Origin: Mycolicibacterium hodleri | GTDB lineage: Bacteria; Actinomycetota; Actinomycetes; Mycobacteriales; Mycobacteriaceae | Direction of reading: 5' to 3' | Assembly (NCBI RefSeq): GCF_006439015.1 | Contig: NZ_RCZG01000010.1 | Location: 1 to 64,000 of the forward strand | Length of the DNA stretch: 64,000 nt | Part shown: piece by piece, positions 8,577 through 16,793 of the stretch | Numbering within the stretch: the first letter of the stretch is position 1 | How the letters are laid out: each line of letters begins with the position of its first letter | Program-made: the position numbers and the translations under genes | The notes under the pieces: model-generated | Seen by the model: only the letters and a program-made list of their open reading frames with translations | Told to the model about the DNA's origin: nothing | Database searches by the model: none

Positions 8577-10054
8577 ACGACACCGCCTCCTACGCCCTGA
8601 TCATCCTCTGCACCAGCGCCGTTGGACTGATCGCGCTCCTGGCCAACCGCCTCACCGAACGACTCAAGATCCCGACTCCCCTGCTGGTGCTGGCCGGGGG
8701 TGCCCTGGCCGCCAACGTTCTGCCCGCCCTGCAACCGCCCCCCGAGCGCACGGTGGAACGGATCATCACGATCGCACTGGTGCTGGTGTTGTTCGACGGC
8801 GGCATGCACATCGGCTGGTCACGCTTCCGCGAGTCCGCCGTCCCGATCGTGTCGGCCGGTGTCCTCGGCACCTTTCTCACCGCGGTCGGGGCAGCGGTGA
8901 TGCTGCACTTGGCATTTGGGATCGACTGGTACCTAGCGATTCTGGTCGCCACGGCCGTCGCGCCGACCGATCCCGCCGTGGTCTTCTCAGTGTTGGGCCG
9001 ACGTGAAATCGCCGGCCGCAGCGGCACCATCCTCGAGGGCGAGTCCGGTGCGAACGACCCGGTCGGCATCGCCCTGATGTCCAGCTTGCTCGCGGCGGGC
9101 GCCCTCAGTGTCGCCGGCTTCGTCAGCGTTGGCGTCACCTTCCTGCTGCAAATGGTGGTCGGCGCAGTGATCGGACTCATCGGCGGCAAAGCGCTTCTGG
9201 TATTCGTTCGTCGAGTGCCCCTTCCGAGTGAAGGGCTCTATCCGCTGCGGACCCTGGCGGTCAGCTTGATGCTCTACGGCGTTACGACGCTGGCACACGG
9301 GTCGGGATTCCTTGCCGTCTTCGTTGCGGGCATCGTCATCGGCGATGCCCGCGCCCCATACAAACAAGAGGTCGCACGTTTTCACGCCGCCTTGGCCGGC
9401 CTGGCCGAGATCGTAGCGTTCGCCGTCCTTGGACTGACCGTTGATCTACATGTCGTCGCACGCCCCGACGTCTGGATTCCCGGACTGGTGCTGGGCGGCG
9501 TGCTGGCGGTCGTGATCCGTCCGCTCGCGGTCGGCGCCTCTCTGGCGCCGGTGCGCCTGCAGCGAAACGAGCGGACCTTCGTTCTATTCGCTGGGCTCAA
9601 GGGCGCCGTGCCCATCCTGCTCGGTGAGTTCTTGCGTATCGCCGGCGTTCCGCAGGCCGAGCGTCTGTACGGCATCGTCGTCGTGGTGGTCGCGTTCTCC
9701 GTGCTGGTGCAGGGCGGCAGCGTGCCCCTGGTTGCGCGCCTACTGCGTCTGCCGATGAGTAACACTGACCCGGAACCATGGGTGGTCGGGGTGCGGCTGC
9801 GTGACGAGCCCAGTGGGGTGCGACGGCTGACCGTCGCACCCGGATCCACGGCGGACGGCATGACCGTCGAGTCCCTTGGCGACCGTGCTGGCGACATCTG
9901 GGTGAGCATCGTGGTCCGCGCCAGCGGCCTGGTCGCCGTGCGCGCCGACACCGAGCTGCTGGCCGACGACGTCGTCGTCGTACTCGCCGAACCCGAACTG
10001 TATGCCTCTCTGGACGAGTTATTCTGTCCCACAACGAAAGAACGCCGTCAATAG
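8573..10054 (+). CDS. CPA1-family K+(Na+)/H+ antiporter with C-terminal TrkA-C-like domain
   Basis: 493-aa protein; ATG 8573 overlaps the preceding stop by 4 nt (ATGA). About 12 transmembrane helices include the CPA1 motifs AVAPTDPAVVF and LEGESGANDPVGIAL, whose Asp residues carry the transported ions. After residue about 400 a soluble domain (VVGVRLRDEPSGVRRLTVAPG) resembles the TrkA-C/RCK-C ligand-binding domain of NhaP2-type potassium/proton antiporters. It completes a three-gene, translationally coupled ion-transport operon with ClC and CtaG-like genes. Confidence 0.9.
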   Translation: MNDTASYALIILCTSAVGLIALLANRLTERLKIPTPLLVLAGGALAANVLPALQPPPERTVERIITIALVLVLFDGGMHIGWSRFRESAVPIVSAGVLGTFLTAVGAAVMLHLAFGIDWYLAILVATAVAPTDPAVVFSVLGRREIAGRSGTILEGESGANDPVGIALMSSLLAAGALSVAGFVSVGVTFLLQMVVGAVIGLIGGKALLVFVRRVPLPSEGLYPLRTLAVSLMLYGVTTLAHGSGFLAVFVAGIVIGDARAPYKQEVARFHAALAGLAEIVAFAVLGLTVDLHVVARPDVWIPGLVLGGVLAVVIRPLAVGASLAPVRLQRNERTFVLFAGLKGAVPILLGEFLRIAGVPQAERLYGIVVVVVAFSVLVQGGSVPLVARLLRLPMSNTDPEPWVVGVRLRDEPSGVRRLTVAPGSTADGMTVESLGDRAGDIWVSIVVRASGLVAVRADTELLADDVVVVLAEPELYASLDELFCPTTKERRQ

Positions 10055-10191
10055 CTGGCCGCCCCAACGGGCACCGTGGCTGTGCATCAAGGGTCCGAAT
10101 ACTCTTTCGTTAGAACGCGTGCTGGCGCGACATGGAAAGCGTTAGCAGCGAGTTCGATCCTCGAACCGAAGCGATCCGCAAGGAGCGACAC

Positions 10192-10566
10192 ATGATCGAA
10201 CATGAACTCGACAAGGAACATTCACTCCTGATCCTGCACCCGACATCTCCCCTCGATCAGAACGACTTCGCCCAGCTCGCCCAGGTGGTGGACCCCTTCA
10301 TCGAGGCAACCGGCGGCCTGGCCGGTCTCATCATCGAAGCGCCGAAATTCCCGGGGTGGGACAGTTTCGCAGCGATGGTCACCCATCTTCGCTTCGTGCG
10401 AGATCACCAAAAGCACGTCGAGAGAATTGCCGTCGTCACGGATTCCCACTTGGGGGACGTCGCCAAGCATTTGGCATCGCACTTCGTGTCGGCCGAGATC
10501 AAGCACTTCCCGGCCGGACAGGACGAGGCGGCACGCCGCTGGGCCGGTTCGCAGCACGCCGACTAG
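10192..10566 (+). CDS. SpoIIAA-like (STAS-related, DUF3478) protein
   Basis: 124-aa soluble protein. ATG 10192 is chosen for its AAGGAG site 6 nt upstream. It shows the SpoIIAA-like pattern: an N-terminal beta strand (LLILHPTSPL), VDPFIEATGGLAGLIIEAP, FRFVRDHQKHVERIAVVTD-type core and a C-terminal HFPAGQDEAARRWA. The family is widespread in stress and environmental bacteria; its function is not defined, possibly lipid binding or a partner switch. A paralogue lies at 12047-12409. Confidence 0.8.
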   Translation: MIEHELDKEHSLLILHPTSPLDQNDFAQLAQVVDPFIEATGGLAGLIIEAPKFPGWDSFAAMVTHLRFVRDHQKHVERIAVVTDSHLGDVAKHLASHFVSAEIKHFPAGQDEAARRWAGSQHAD

Positions 10567-10632
10567 CTGTGATGCCCACAGAAGGACCGACCGCTCCGGC
10601 GCAGCGAGTACCCTTGGGGCAGAGTGGTTTCT

Positions 10633-11922
10633 CTAGGCGCGGGCCGCAGAACCGCTGGCGCGACGATAGATTGCCTCGATCGCGAAGGACAACACCACCA
10701 TGGCCACCAGCACGAGGCAAGACCCAATGCTGCTATTCACCACCAACGCGGCGAGCGCTCCGATGCACGCGACGGCGGCCAGCGCCGAGATCCACGGTGT
10801 GGTGCCACGACCTCTAGCGGTGCGCGCTTCGGCGGCGTTGACCACGGCGAAGATGAGGAGGAATCCTGCACTACCCATCGTGGAGATGCTTTGCAGATCA
10901 AGCACATTCGCGATCACCAGCGTCGCGACGGCAGTGATCAGAAGACCTTCGAGCGGTTGATTCCAGATCGGCCTTTCCAGCTGCGCGGGCAGTTCGCGCG
11001 CGGTGGCGATGATGTAGGTCATGCGGGCCGTTCCGTACAGCGTCGCATTGATCGCCGAGGCGGTTGACAGCATCGCCGCGATCCCGATCATCGTGAATCC
11101 GGCGGCCCCTAGAGCCGGGCGGGCCGCTTCGGCCAACGCGTAATCGCGGGCGTTCACGAGTTCCGCAAGGGGGACCGAGCCGACGGCGACGACGGCCACG
11201 AGAATATAGAGACCGATCACGAACAGCACCGAGGTGTAGTACGCCCGGGTGAGCGTACGGACCGGGTCAGCGACGTCCTCGGCGGCGTTGGCGATCAGTT
11301 CGAAGCCTTCATAGGCGAGGAAGATGATCATGCCGCCGGCCACGACGGATACCGGCGAGCTCCACTGTGCCGGCTCCAACCGGGTCACCGAAACCCCGGC
11401 CATTCCCACGACTACGAACAGCGCCAGGATGGCGATCTTGATCGCGACGACGACCCGCTCGGCGCGGGCCACCGTGGTGGCACCAGCGATGTTCACCACG
11501 GTGATGACGACGATTACTGCGGAGAGGAAGACATGTTTGAGCGTGCCGCGCAACGTGTCTGGGACGAAGCTCGCCGCGTAGCTGCCGAAGGCTTGTGAAT
11601 AGAGGGCGAGCATGACGATGTAACTCAGCCACAACAGGACGTTGATACCGCCGGAGAACAGCCCGGTGCCGAAGGCTCGGTTGACGAAGGTCACCGTCCC
11701 GCCGCGGCTCGGATACGCCTTCGACAACCGAGCGTAGGACCGGGCCGTCAGTAGTGCCACCACTCCGGCCAGGCCAAACGCGACTGGAGCGGCGCCCTTG
11801 GTGATCTGCACCGACAGCCCCAATACGGCGAAGATCCCCCCGCCGACCATGCCGCCGACGCCGATGGCGACCACACCCCAGTAACCGACCGGGTGAGCGG
11901 GCGCGGCCTTGGATTCGGGCAC
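10633..11922 (-). CDS. APC-superfamily amino acid permease
   Basis: 429-aa protein with about 12 hydrophobic helices. The first helix carries the APC signature GVGGMVGGGIFAVLGLSVQI. The segment FLAYEGFELIANAAEDVADP is typical of helix 6 and loop in cationic amino acid or GABA-type permeases. It is an inner-membrane amino acid/H+ symporter or exchanger; the substrate is not readable. It lies between the two SpoIIAA-like genes on the opposite strand. If it carries arginine or ornithine it could feed the arc genes at 29-33 kb, but nothing in the sequence shows that. Confidence 0.85.
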   Translation of the reverse strand: MPESKAAPAHPVGYWGVVAIGVGGMVGGGIFAVLGLSVQITKGAAPVAFGLAGVVALLTARSYARLSKAYPSRGGTVTFVNRAFGTGLFSGGINVLLWLSYIVMLALYSQAFGSYAASFVPDTLRGTLKHVFLSAVIVVITVVNIAGATTVARAERVVVAIKIAILALFVVVGMAGVSVTRLEPAQWSSPVSVVAGGMIIFLAYEGFELIANAAEDVADPVRTLTRAYYTSVLFVIGLYILVAVVAVGSVPLAELVNARDYALAEAARPALGAAGFTMIGIAAMLSTASAINATLYGTARMTYIIATARELPAQLERPIWNQPLEGLLITAVATLVIANVLDLQSISTMGSAGFLLIFAVVNAAEARTARGRGTTPWISALAAVACIGALAALVVNSSIGSCLVLVAMVVLSFAIEAIYRRASGSAARA

Positions 11923-11965
11923 CGACGCAGCCTATCCCCGCAGAAGGGGGGACAGCGTCATTCGG

Positions 11966-11985
11966 CATGGCCTTTGTGCCCTGTT
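11966..11985 (+). promoter_or_regulatory. candidate DosR-type box upstream of SpoIIAA-like gene
   Basis: The core TGGCCTTTGTGCCC at 11968-11981 resembles the mycobacterial dormancy-regulator consensus GGGACTTTNGNCCC (9 of 12 fixed positions by eye). It lies about 65 nt upstream of ATG 12047. No experimental support; one mismatch is in a G of the left half. Confidence 0.35.
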
Positions 11986-12046
11986 GCGCGGTGTACACAC
12001 GACGCAGACTGACCTGACCGGATCCATCGCCAGGAGGAGGGACGTC

Positions 12047-12409
12047 ATGATCGAGGTGCTACCGGGATTTCCCGACCAGGTGGCCGCCTACGCGTGCAGT
12101 GGACACCTTACGAAGACCGACTACGGAAAGATCCTCGGCGACGTCGAGGATCGCTACACCCGCCACGACAAGTTGCGGTCCTACACCGAGGTTGCGGCCG
12201 ATTTCACCGGCCTAGACCCCGGCGCACTTTGGGAGGACGCCAAACTGGGCTTTGGGCACATGTTCGACTGGGATCGCATGGCCGTGGTCACCGACACGGA
12301 ATGGATAAGTCGGACAACCAAGTTCGTGCTGATGCTCATGCCGACGGAAGGTCGGGTGTACCCCATGACCGAAGCGACGCGAGAGCGCGAATGGATCAAA
12401 GAAACCTGA
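12047..12409 (+). CDS. SpoIIAA-like (STAS-related) protein, second copy
   Basis: 120-aa protein. ATG 12047 is preceded by a strong AGGAGGAGGG Shine-Dalgarno. It begins MIEVLPGFPDQVAAYACSGH and contains LGFGHMFDWDRMAVVTDTEW, a good match to the SpoIIAA-like fold. It is clearly more typical of the family than the copy at 10192 and only distantly related to it. It is divergent from the APC permease gene. Role unknown; a DosR-like motif upstream hints at hypoxic induction (inference). Confidence 0.85.
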   Translation: MIEVLPGFPDQVAAYACSGHLTKTDYGKILGDVEDRYTRHDKLRSYTEVAADFTGLDPGALWEDAKLGFGHMFDWDRMAVVTDTEWISRTTKFVLMLMPTEGRVYPMTEATREREWIKET

Positions 12410-12423
12410 CCGCTTTCGAAGCA

Positions 12424-13365
12424 TCAACTGACCAGGCCGCCAAATACTTTGGCGACCTTCGCAATCGTATCCTCCGCACCGTGGACCTCAATGCAATCGA
12501 TGCCCATGGCCCTGATGGGATAGTCGTTGCCCTGCGGGTCCAGGCGGTCACCGAAGAAGAGGATCTCACCCATCGTCAGACCAAGCGCCGCCATGAGCTT
12601 CCTCGCACCGTAGGCCTTGTCGATCCCGCGCCGGGTGACGTCGATCGAGGTCGAACCGCCACTCTTGACCTCGAGCTCTGGGAGTCTCTCAGCCGCGTAC
12701 TGTCGCAAAGATTCCTTCCTTGAATTATCCGGATCCCACGCCGATTTCACGTCTGCAGGAGCATGCTGGCCAAGCGCAGAATACGTGACTTGGCTGCCGC
12801 GATCCTCGATTGTGGGACCCCACGTCGCGTCTCTTCGGAAGCCGAGTTTGGCGGCGCCGCCCTCGAGGACCTCAATCGCCCGATTCTTCTCGTCGGAAGT
12901 TAGCCTCTCGAAATAGATCTCGGTCCAGACCCCGCCTTCCCATCGCAGGTAGCGCGTGCCGCAGGTCGGCATCACGTGCAAGCGTCTGAGATCGCAGGAC
13001 TCTCCGAGACGTCCTAGTACTTGCGTGTCGAACTGCTCGAAACCGCCGCCGGAAATAATGCACACATCGATGGCTGACAGCAGGGCGCACAGCATGCGAG
13101 CCGTGGCAGGTGAGATCGCTTCCTTGGACGGCGCCAGTGTGCCGTCGAGATCGAACATGGCCAGGCGGTACGGTCGCTCGATCCGGCTCAGCCCCGGCGG
13201 CCGAGCCGGATGGCGGTGGGGATCAGACGACTCGATTGAGATCGCGTACTTGAGCGATGTTGCCGCCGACGGTATGCGACCCGCGGACAACGTGCAGGGC
13301 CTTGCCGAAGAGGGCTGGACGATCTGATTGCCCAACAACCTTTTTCGGCATGATGATGGCGGCAT
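12424..13365 (-). CDS. HAD-IIB family hydrolase, phosphomannomutase-like
   Basis: The conserved part begins at about residue 70 of this frame: LAMFDLDGTLAPSK (nucleophile Asp), then IISGGGFEQFDTQVLG, HVMPTCGTRYLRWEG, IEDRGSQVTYSALGQHAP, GGSTSIDVTRRGIDKAYG and FFGDRLDPQGNDYP. This order matches the eukaryotic-type PMM/HAD-IIB family, which acts on hexose phosphates. The start is uncertain: ATG 13365 forms a TGATG overlap with the upstream gene's stop, but the first 60 residues look non-conserved, and a TTG near 13300 is an alternative. Possibly a sugar phosphatase. Confidence 0.8.
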   Translation of the reverse strand: MPPSSCRKRLLGNQIVQPSSARPCTLSAGRIPSAATSLKYAISIESSDPHRHPARPPGLSRIERPYRLAMFDLDGTLAPSKEAISPATARMLCALLSAIDVCIISGGGFEQFDTQVLGRLGESCDLRRLHVMPTCGTRYLRWEGGVWTEIYFERLTSDEKNRAIEVLEGGAAKLGFRRDATWGPTIEDRGSQVTYSALGQHAPADVKSAWDPDNSRKESLRQYAAERLPELEVKSGGSTSIDVTRRGIDKAYGARKLMAALGLTMGEILFFGDRLDPQGNDYPIRAMGIDCIEVHGAEDTIAKVAKVFGGLVS

Positions 13366-13766
13366 CACGGCCTGAACGAGATGGCCAGGACTACCACGTC
13401 GGCGACCAGCAGGGCCCAACCGGCGACCGGTACAAGAACTCCCCTCGATCGCGTCGCGGTGAAGAACGACATCGCGACCGTGAGCACGGCAACCGCCGGT
13501 GCGCCGTAAACGAGCACGGTGAAGAGAAATTCGCCCGGCCCTTCGTGTCTACATGGGAGGGCGCTGCAGCCCGCGACACCCATGACCGCACCGAACCAGA
13601 GCATCATCACCACCGCCGCCCCGGGTACCGTCAAGAGCGCCAACGTCCAGTTGATCAGTGTGCGTCGGCCGTGATTGACGGCCGGATGTGCACTTCTGTT
13701 GACTGGGAGGGGTTTTGCGTCGACGGGCGTCTTCTGAGACTGTGCGCCGAAACCGGTGTCTGCCAT
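13365..13766 (-). CDS. hypothetical membrane protein (3 TM)
   Basis: 133-aa protein starting at ATG 13766 (MADTGFGAQSQKTPVD), with an AAAGGGGAT site upstream. A hydrophilic N-terminus of about 40 residues is followed by three hydrophobic segments, the first two being WTLALLTVPGAAVVMMLWFG and FTVLVYGAPAVAVLTVAMSFF. No family is recognised. Its stop overlaps the ATG of the HAD gene by 1 nt (TGATG), so the two may be co-translated. A DosR-like box lies about 80 nt upstream. Confidence 0.6.
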   Translation of the reverse strand: MADTGFGAQSQKTPVDAKPLPVNRSAHPAVNHGRRTLINWTLALLTVPGAAVVMMLWFGAVMGVAGCSALPCRHEGPGEFLFTVLVYGAPAVAVLTVAMSFFTATRSRGVLVPVAGWALLVADVVVLAISFRP

Positions 13767-13841
13767 GAGGGGATCCCCTTTGTTGGGGCAGGCAACCTGT
13801 GCGCCCACCCTGTCGATCGTCGTAGGGCAGATGGGCAATTC

Positions 13842-13862
13842 GTCAGAGCCCAAAGGCCCTTT
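13842..13862 (-). promoter_or_regulatory. candidate DosR-type box upstream of small membrane protein gene
   Basis: On the minus strand the core GGGCCTTTGGGCTC fits GGGACTTTNGNCCC at 10 of 12 fixed positions by eye. It stands about 80 nt upstream of ATG 13766. It is the best such motif noticed in the window. Established knowledge: DosR boxes control hypoxia-responsive genes in mycobacteria; assignment here is by pattern only. Confidence 0.45.
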
Positions 13863-13971
13863 CTGTTCGGCTGAGGTGCTCTACCCGCAGATATCGGCGT
13901 CGGCCCCCACATTCGCCCCATCAATCGTTCGCCGCCGCTCTCGCCACCAGATCTGTGCAAGACTCCAGCGC

Positions 13972-14127
13972 ATGTGCTTCTCGGCCACGGCGAACCTGGT
14001 CGCGGGGACCGTGTTACTGCCGATCGCTGCGCTGTCGTTCCCTGTCTGCAAAGGCATGGGACTCGGCGATGGAGCGCTGCGGTTGGGGCCATGGGCTCAG
14101 TTCTTCCCTATCGGCGCCACCGTGTGA
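13972..14127 (+). pseudogene. truncated DUF6629-like protein, N-terminal remnant
   Basis: The 51-aa frame begins MCFSATANLVAGTVLLPIAA, a close match to the N-terminus of the DUF6629 membrane family (normally over 150 aa with several helices). After residue about 23 the similarity is lost and the frame soon stops. The following 180 nt contain no continuation I can recognise. This looks like a gene remnant left by deletion or frameshift. Confidence 0.5.
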
Positions 14128-14308
14128 CGACAGCGCCTGCCCCGCTTCGTTCGCGGCGTAGGCGCCGACTCCCCACGGTAGGTGGGCGTATGGTTGCAGC
14201 ACTGAGACATTCAGTGAGTGCGAAATAAGCCGGCCGCCCGCCGCCGACTCGCCGGAGCGCCCGCTCCGATTCGCGCATTAGTCGGGATTCTATGCTGATC
14301 GGATTGGC

Positions 14309-15085
14309 ATGCGTCGCCCTTCTTCGCCACCTACCGCCACCCTGCTGGGCCTGCCGTCGCGCATGCGGGCCTGCCTGTTCGATCTGGACGGCGTGCTGAC
14401 ACAGACGGCGACAGTCCACGCCGCCGCGTGGAAGGAGATATTCGACTCCTTCTTGAAAGAGCAGGCAGCGGAATCAAATACACCGTATGTCGCATTCGAT
14501 GCGGTGTCCGACTACGACGCCTACGTCGACGGGAAGAGTCGAGCCGACGGCACCCGTTCGTTCCTGTTGTCCCGCTCCATCGACCTCCCAGAGGGTGACG
14601 TCGGCGACCGAGTCGACGCGAAGACCATCAACGGGGTCGGCAATGCCAAGAACGCAATTCTCATTCGACGAATCCGCCAAGATGGAGTTCAGGCGTATCC
14701 CGGGTCGGTCCGCTATCTCCGGGCCGTGCGTTCGGCAGGTCTGCACACCGCAGTGGTGTCCTCCAGCGCTAACTGTGCGGAGGTGCTACTCGCCGCTGGG
14801 ATCGCGGATCTGTTCGAGACGCGTATCGACGGCGCCACTGTGACCGCCCGACGGCTGTCGGGCAAGCCCGCACCGGACACCTACCTCGCCGCGGCCGCAG
14901 AGCTGGGTGTCCCACCGGCGGATGCTGCGGTATTCGAGGATGCGTTGTCAGGCGTGCAGGCCGCTCGGTCGGGCGGCTTCGGGTTCGTGGTCGGGGTCGA
15001 CCGCGTCGGTCAGGCGGTCGCATTGCGTTCGAACGGGGCCGACATCGTGATCAGCGATCTCGCAAAGCTACTGGACCAGAGATGA
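14309..15085 (+). CDS. beta-phosphoglucomutase-family HAD hydrolase
   Basis: 258-aa protein with FDLDGVLTQTATVHAAAWKE (nucleophile Asp and general acid Asp of the DxDG motif), a Ser motif VVSSSANCAEVL, the Lys of LSGKPAPDTYLAAA, and AVFEDALSGVQAARSGGFG. It resembles Rv3400, a beta-PGM-like protein that in M. tuberculosis sits beside a GH65 glycosidase; here no GH65 is present. Start ATG 14309; a TATGCT -10-like hexamer at 14291-14296 would give a very short leader. Likely sugar-phosphate mutase or phosphatase. Confidence 0.85.
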   Translation: MRRPSSPPTATLLGLPSRMRACLFDLDGVLTQTATVHAAAWKEIFDSFLKEQAAESNTPYVAFDAVSDYDAYVDGKSRADGTRSFLLSRSIDLPEGDVGDRVDAKTINGVGNAKNAILIRRIRQDGVQAYPGSVRYLRAVRSAGLHTAVVSSSANCAEVLLAAGIADLFETRIDGATVTARRLSGKPAPDTYLAAAAELGVPPADAAVFEDALSGVQAARSGGFGFVVGVDRVGQAVALRSNGADIVISDLAKLLDQR

Positions 15086-15136
15086 TCTCGCACACGTCGT
15101 ACCCGGTCGAGCCGTGATGGGACTCTTCTGGCAGCG

Positions 15137-16528
15137 TCAGAAGGCGGCGTTGATGTCTACGACGTCGATGACCTTCTTGTTGATGAACTCTTGGATTCCC
15201 AGGTTGGTCAATTCGTGGCCATATCCGGAGTGCTTGACCCCGCCGAAGGGAATGTCGGCCTTGACCATGGTTGGGTGATTCACGTAGACCATCCCGGTCT
15301 CGATCTGCCGCGCCACCTTCTTGCCGCGGACCGTGTCTTTCGTGAACACCGATCCACCCAGTCCGAATGGTGAGTCGTTGGCGACCGCGATCGCCTCGGC
15401 CTCATCCTTCACCCGAATGACGATCGAGACGGGGCCGAAGAATTCCTCGTAATACGAAGGGTTCGTGGGGATCATGCCGGTGAGGACCGTCGGCTGGAAG
15501 AATGCCCCTTCGGTGGGAGCCTTCGCACCGAGCGTTTCCGCCGTGGCGCCTCCGGTGACGGCTCTGGCGACCTGCTGAGCAAGATTGTCAGCTGCACCCT
15601 GTGACGACATCGGTGCCAGCGTGGTGGTCGGATCCATCGGGTCACCCATTGTCAATGCGGCGACCCCGTCACGGTACTTCTGCATGAATTCGTCGAAGAT
15701 CTCGTCGACGATGATCATCCGCTTCGCGGAGACGCAGACCTGGCCGGCGTTCCAATGGCGGCCGAAAACAGCCCACTCGACCGTCTTGTCCATGTCAGCG
15801 TCGGCCAGAACGACGAAGGCGTCTGAACCACCCAGCTCGAGGGTGCTCTTCTTGATTGCCTTCGCCGCATATCCGGCAATGACGGCACCCGCCTCTTCAC
15901 TGCCGGTGAGCGCGACCCCGCGCACCCTCGGATCGTTGATCACATATTCGGTGAGATCGTGCGGCAGGTAGAGGTTCTTGAATGCTCCTGCGGGAAGGCC
16001 GGCGCGCTCGAAGAGGTCCTCGAAGACTGCTGCCGCCTGGGGAACATTGCTGGCGTGTTTGAGCAGGATCGTGTTGCCGGCGAGCAGCTGCGGTGCCGCG
16101 ACGCGTACCACCTGGTAGAACGGGAAGTTCCATGGCTCGACGGAGAGAAGCACGCCAAGCGGCTCGTTCACGATCTCCACGTCGCCCTCAGCGGCAAGAG
16201 CGACGGGCACCTTGACGGTTTCGAGCAGCGACTCGCCCCGGTCGGCGTAGTACTGCACGATGTCTGCCGACAAGTCGACTTCTGCTTCGGCCTCGGCGAT
16301 CACCTTTCCCATTTCCAGGGTCAGCAGCTCCGCATAGCGCCGCCTGTCGGCGCGAAGCAGCTCGGCCGCCTTCGACAGCACTGCGGTTCTGACCTCGAAC
16401 GTTGTCTCCCGCCAGACCTGGAACGCCTCGTGCGCGGCGGAGATGGCGCTGTCGACTTCTTGCTTCGTCGCATCCGGGAACGTCGCGAGCACTTCGTTCG
16501 TGTACGGGTTGATCGTCTGGTACGTCAC
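15137..16528 (-). CDS. NAD(P)-dependent aldehyde dehydrogenase (succinate-semialdehyde dehydrogenase type)
   Basis: 463-aa ALDH. GTG 16528 (VTYQTINPYTNEVLATFPD) is chosen; it follows a GAAGGAT site, and an upstream extension to 16615 lacks family similarity. Motifs: EPWNFPFYQ, ALTGSEEAGA, catalytic Glu in LELGGSDAFVV, catalytic Cys in GQVCVSAKRMI, and EEFFGPVSIV. It belongs to the compact SSADH/GabD branch. It is divergent from the transhydrogenase operon and an alcohol dehydrogenase, suggesting a redox module in which aldehyde oxidation, NAD(H)/NADP(H) exchange and alcohol dehydrogenase work together. Confidence 0.88.
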   Translation of the reverse strand: MTYQTINPYTNEVLATFPDATKQEVDSAISAAHEAFQVWRETTFEVRTAVLSKAAELLRADRRRYAELLTLEMGKVIAEAEAEVDLSADIVQYYADRGESLLETVKVPVALAAEGDVEIVNEPLGVLLSVEPWNFPFYQVVRVAAPQLLAGNTILLKHASNVPQAAAVFEDLFERAGLPAGAFKNLYLPHDLTEYVINDPRVRGVALTGSEEAGAVIAGYAAKAIKKSTLELGGSDAFVVLADADMDKTVEWAVFGRHWNAGQVCVSAKRMIIVDEIFDEFMQKYRDGVAALTMGDPMDPTTTLAPMSSQGAADNLAQQVARAVTGGATAETLGAKAPTEGAFFQPTVLTGMIPTNPSYYEEFFGPVSIVIRVKDEAEAIAVANDSPFGLGGSVFTKDTVRGKKVARQIETGMVYVNHPTMVKADIPFGGVKHSGYGHELTNLGIQEFINKKVIDVVDINAAF

Positions 16529-16793
16529 TTCACGATCCTTCTTTCGCAGCAGTGCTGCCTCGAACTCGAGCGTCGCATCGCTGTCCGTGTGTGGGTAGGG
16601 ACCTTCGCCCCCCATGCGCGCATCTTGTTTAGTCGAGAAGTGAGGACCAAGGCCTCTCGACCCGACGTGTCGATCGGTGCTGGACTGTTCTCAATTCGCC
16701 GCACGGTTTTGGTATCAGCCCGCACTCAGTTGCTCTTGGGCCCTGTCGTGAAGATGTCCTCGTGAAGATGTCTGCGCTCAGGATGGAAATCCA
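16529..16793. promoter_or_regulatory. divergent promoter region, aldehyde dehydrogenase / pntAA
   Basis: 265-nt spacer between divergent genes. It contains two near-identical GTGAAGATGTC strings near 16748-16772 and a GC-rich dyad (TTGGGCCCTG, about 16736-16745) that is only a weak match to a dormancy-type box. No gene seen. Confidence 0.3.
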
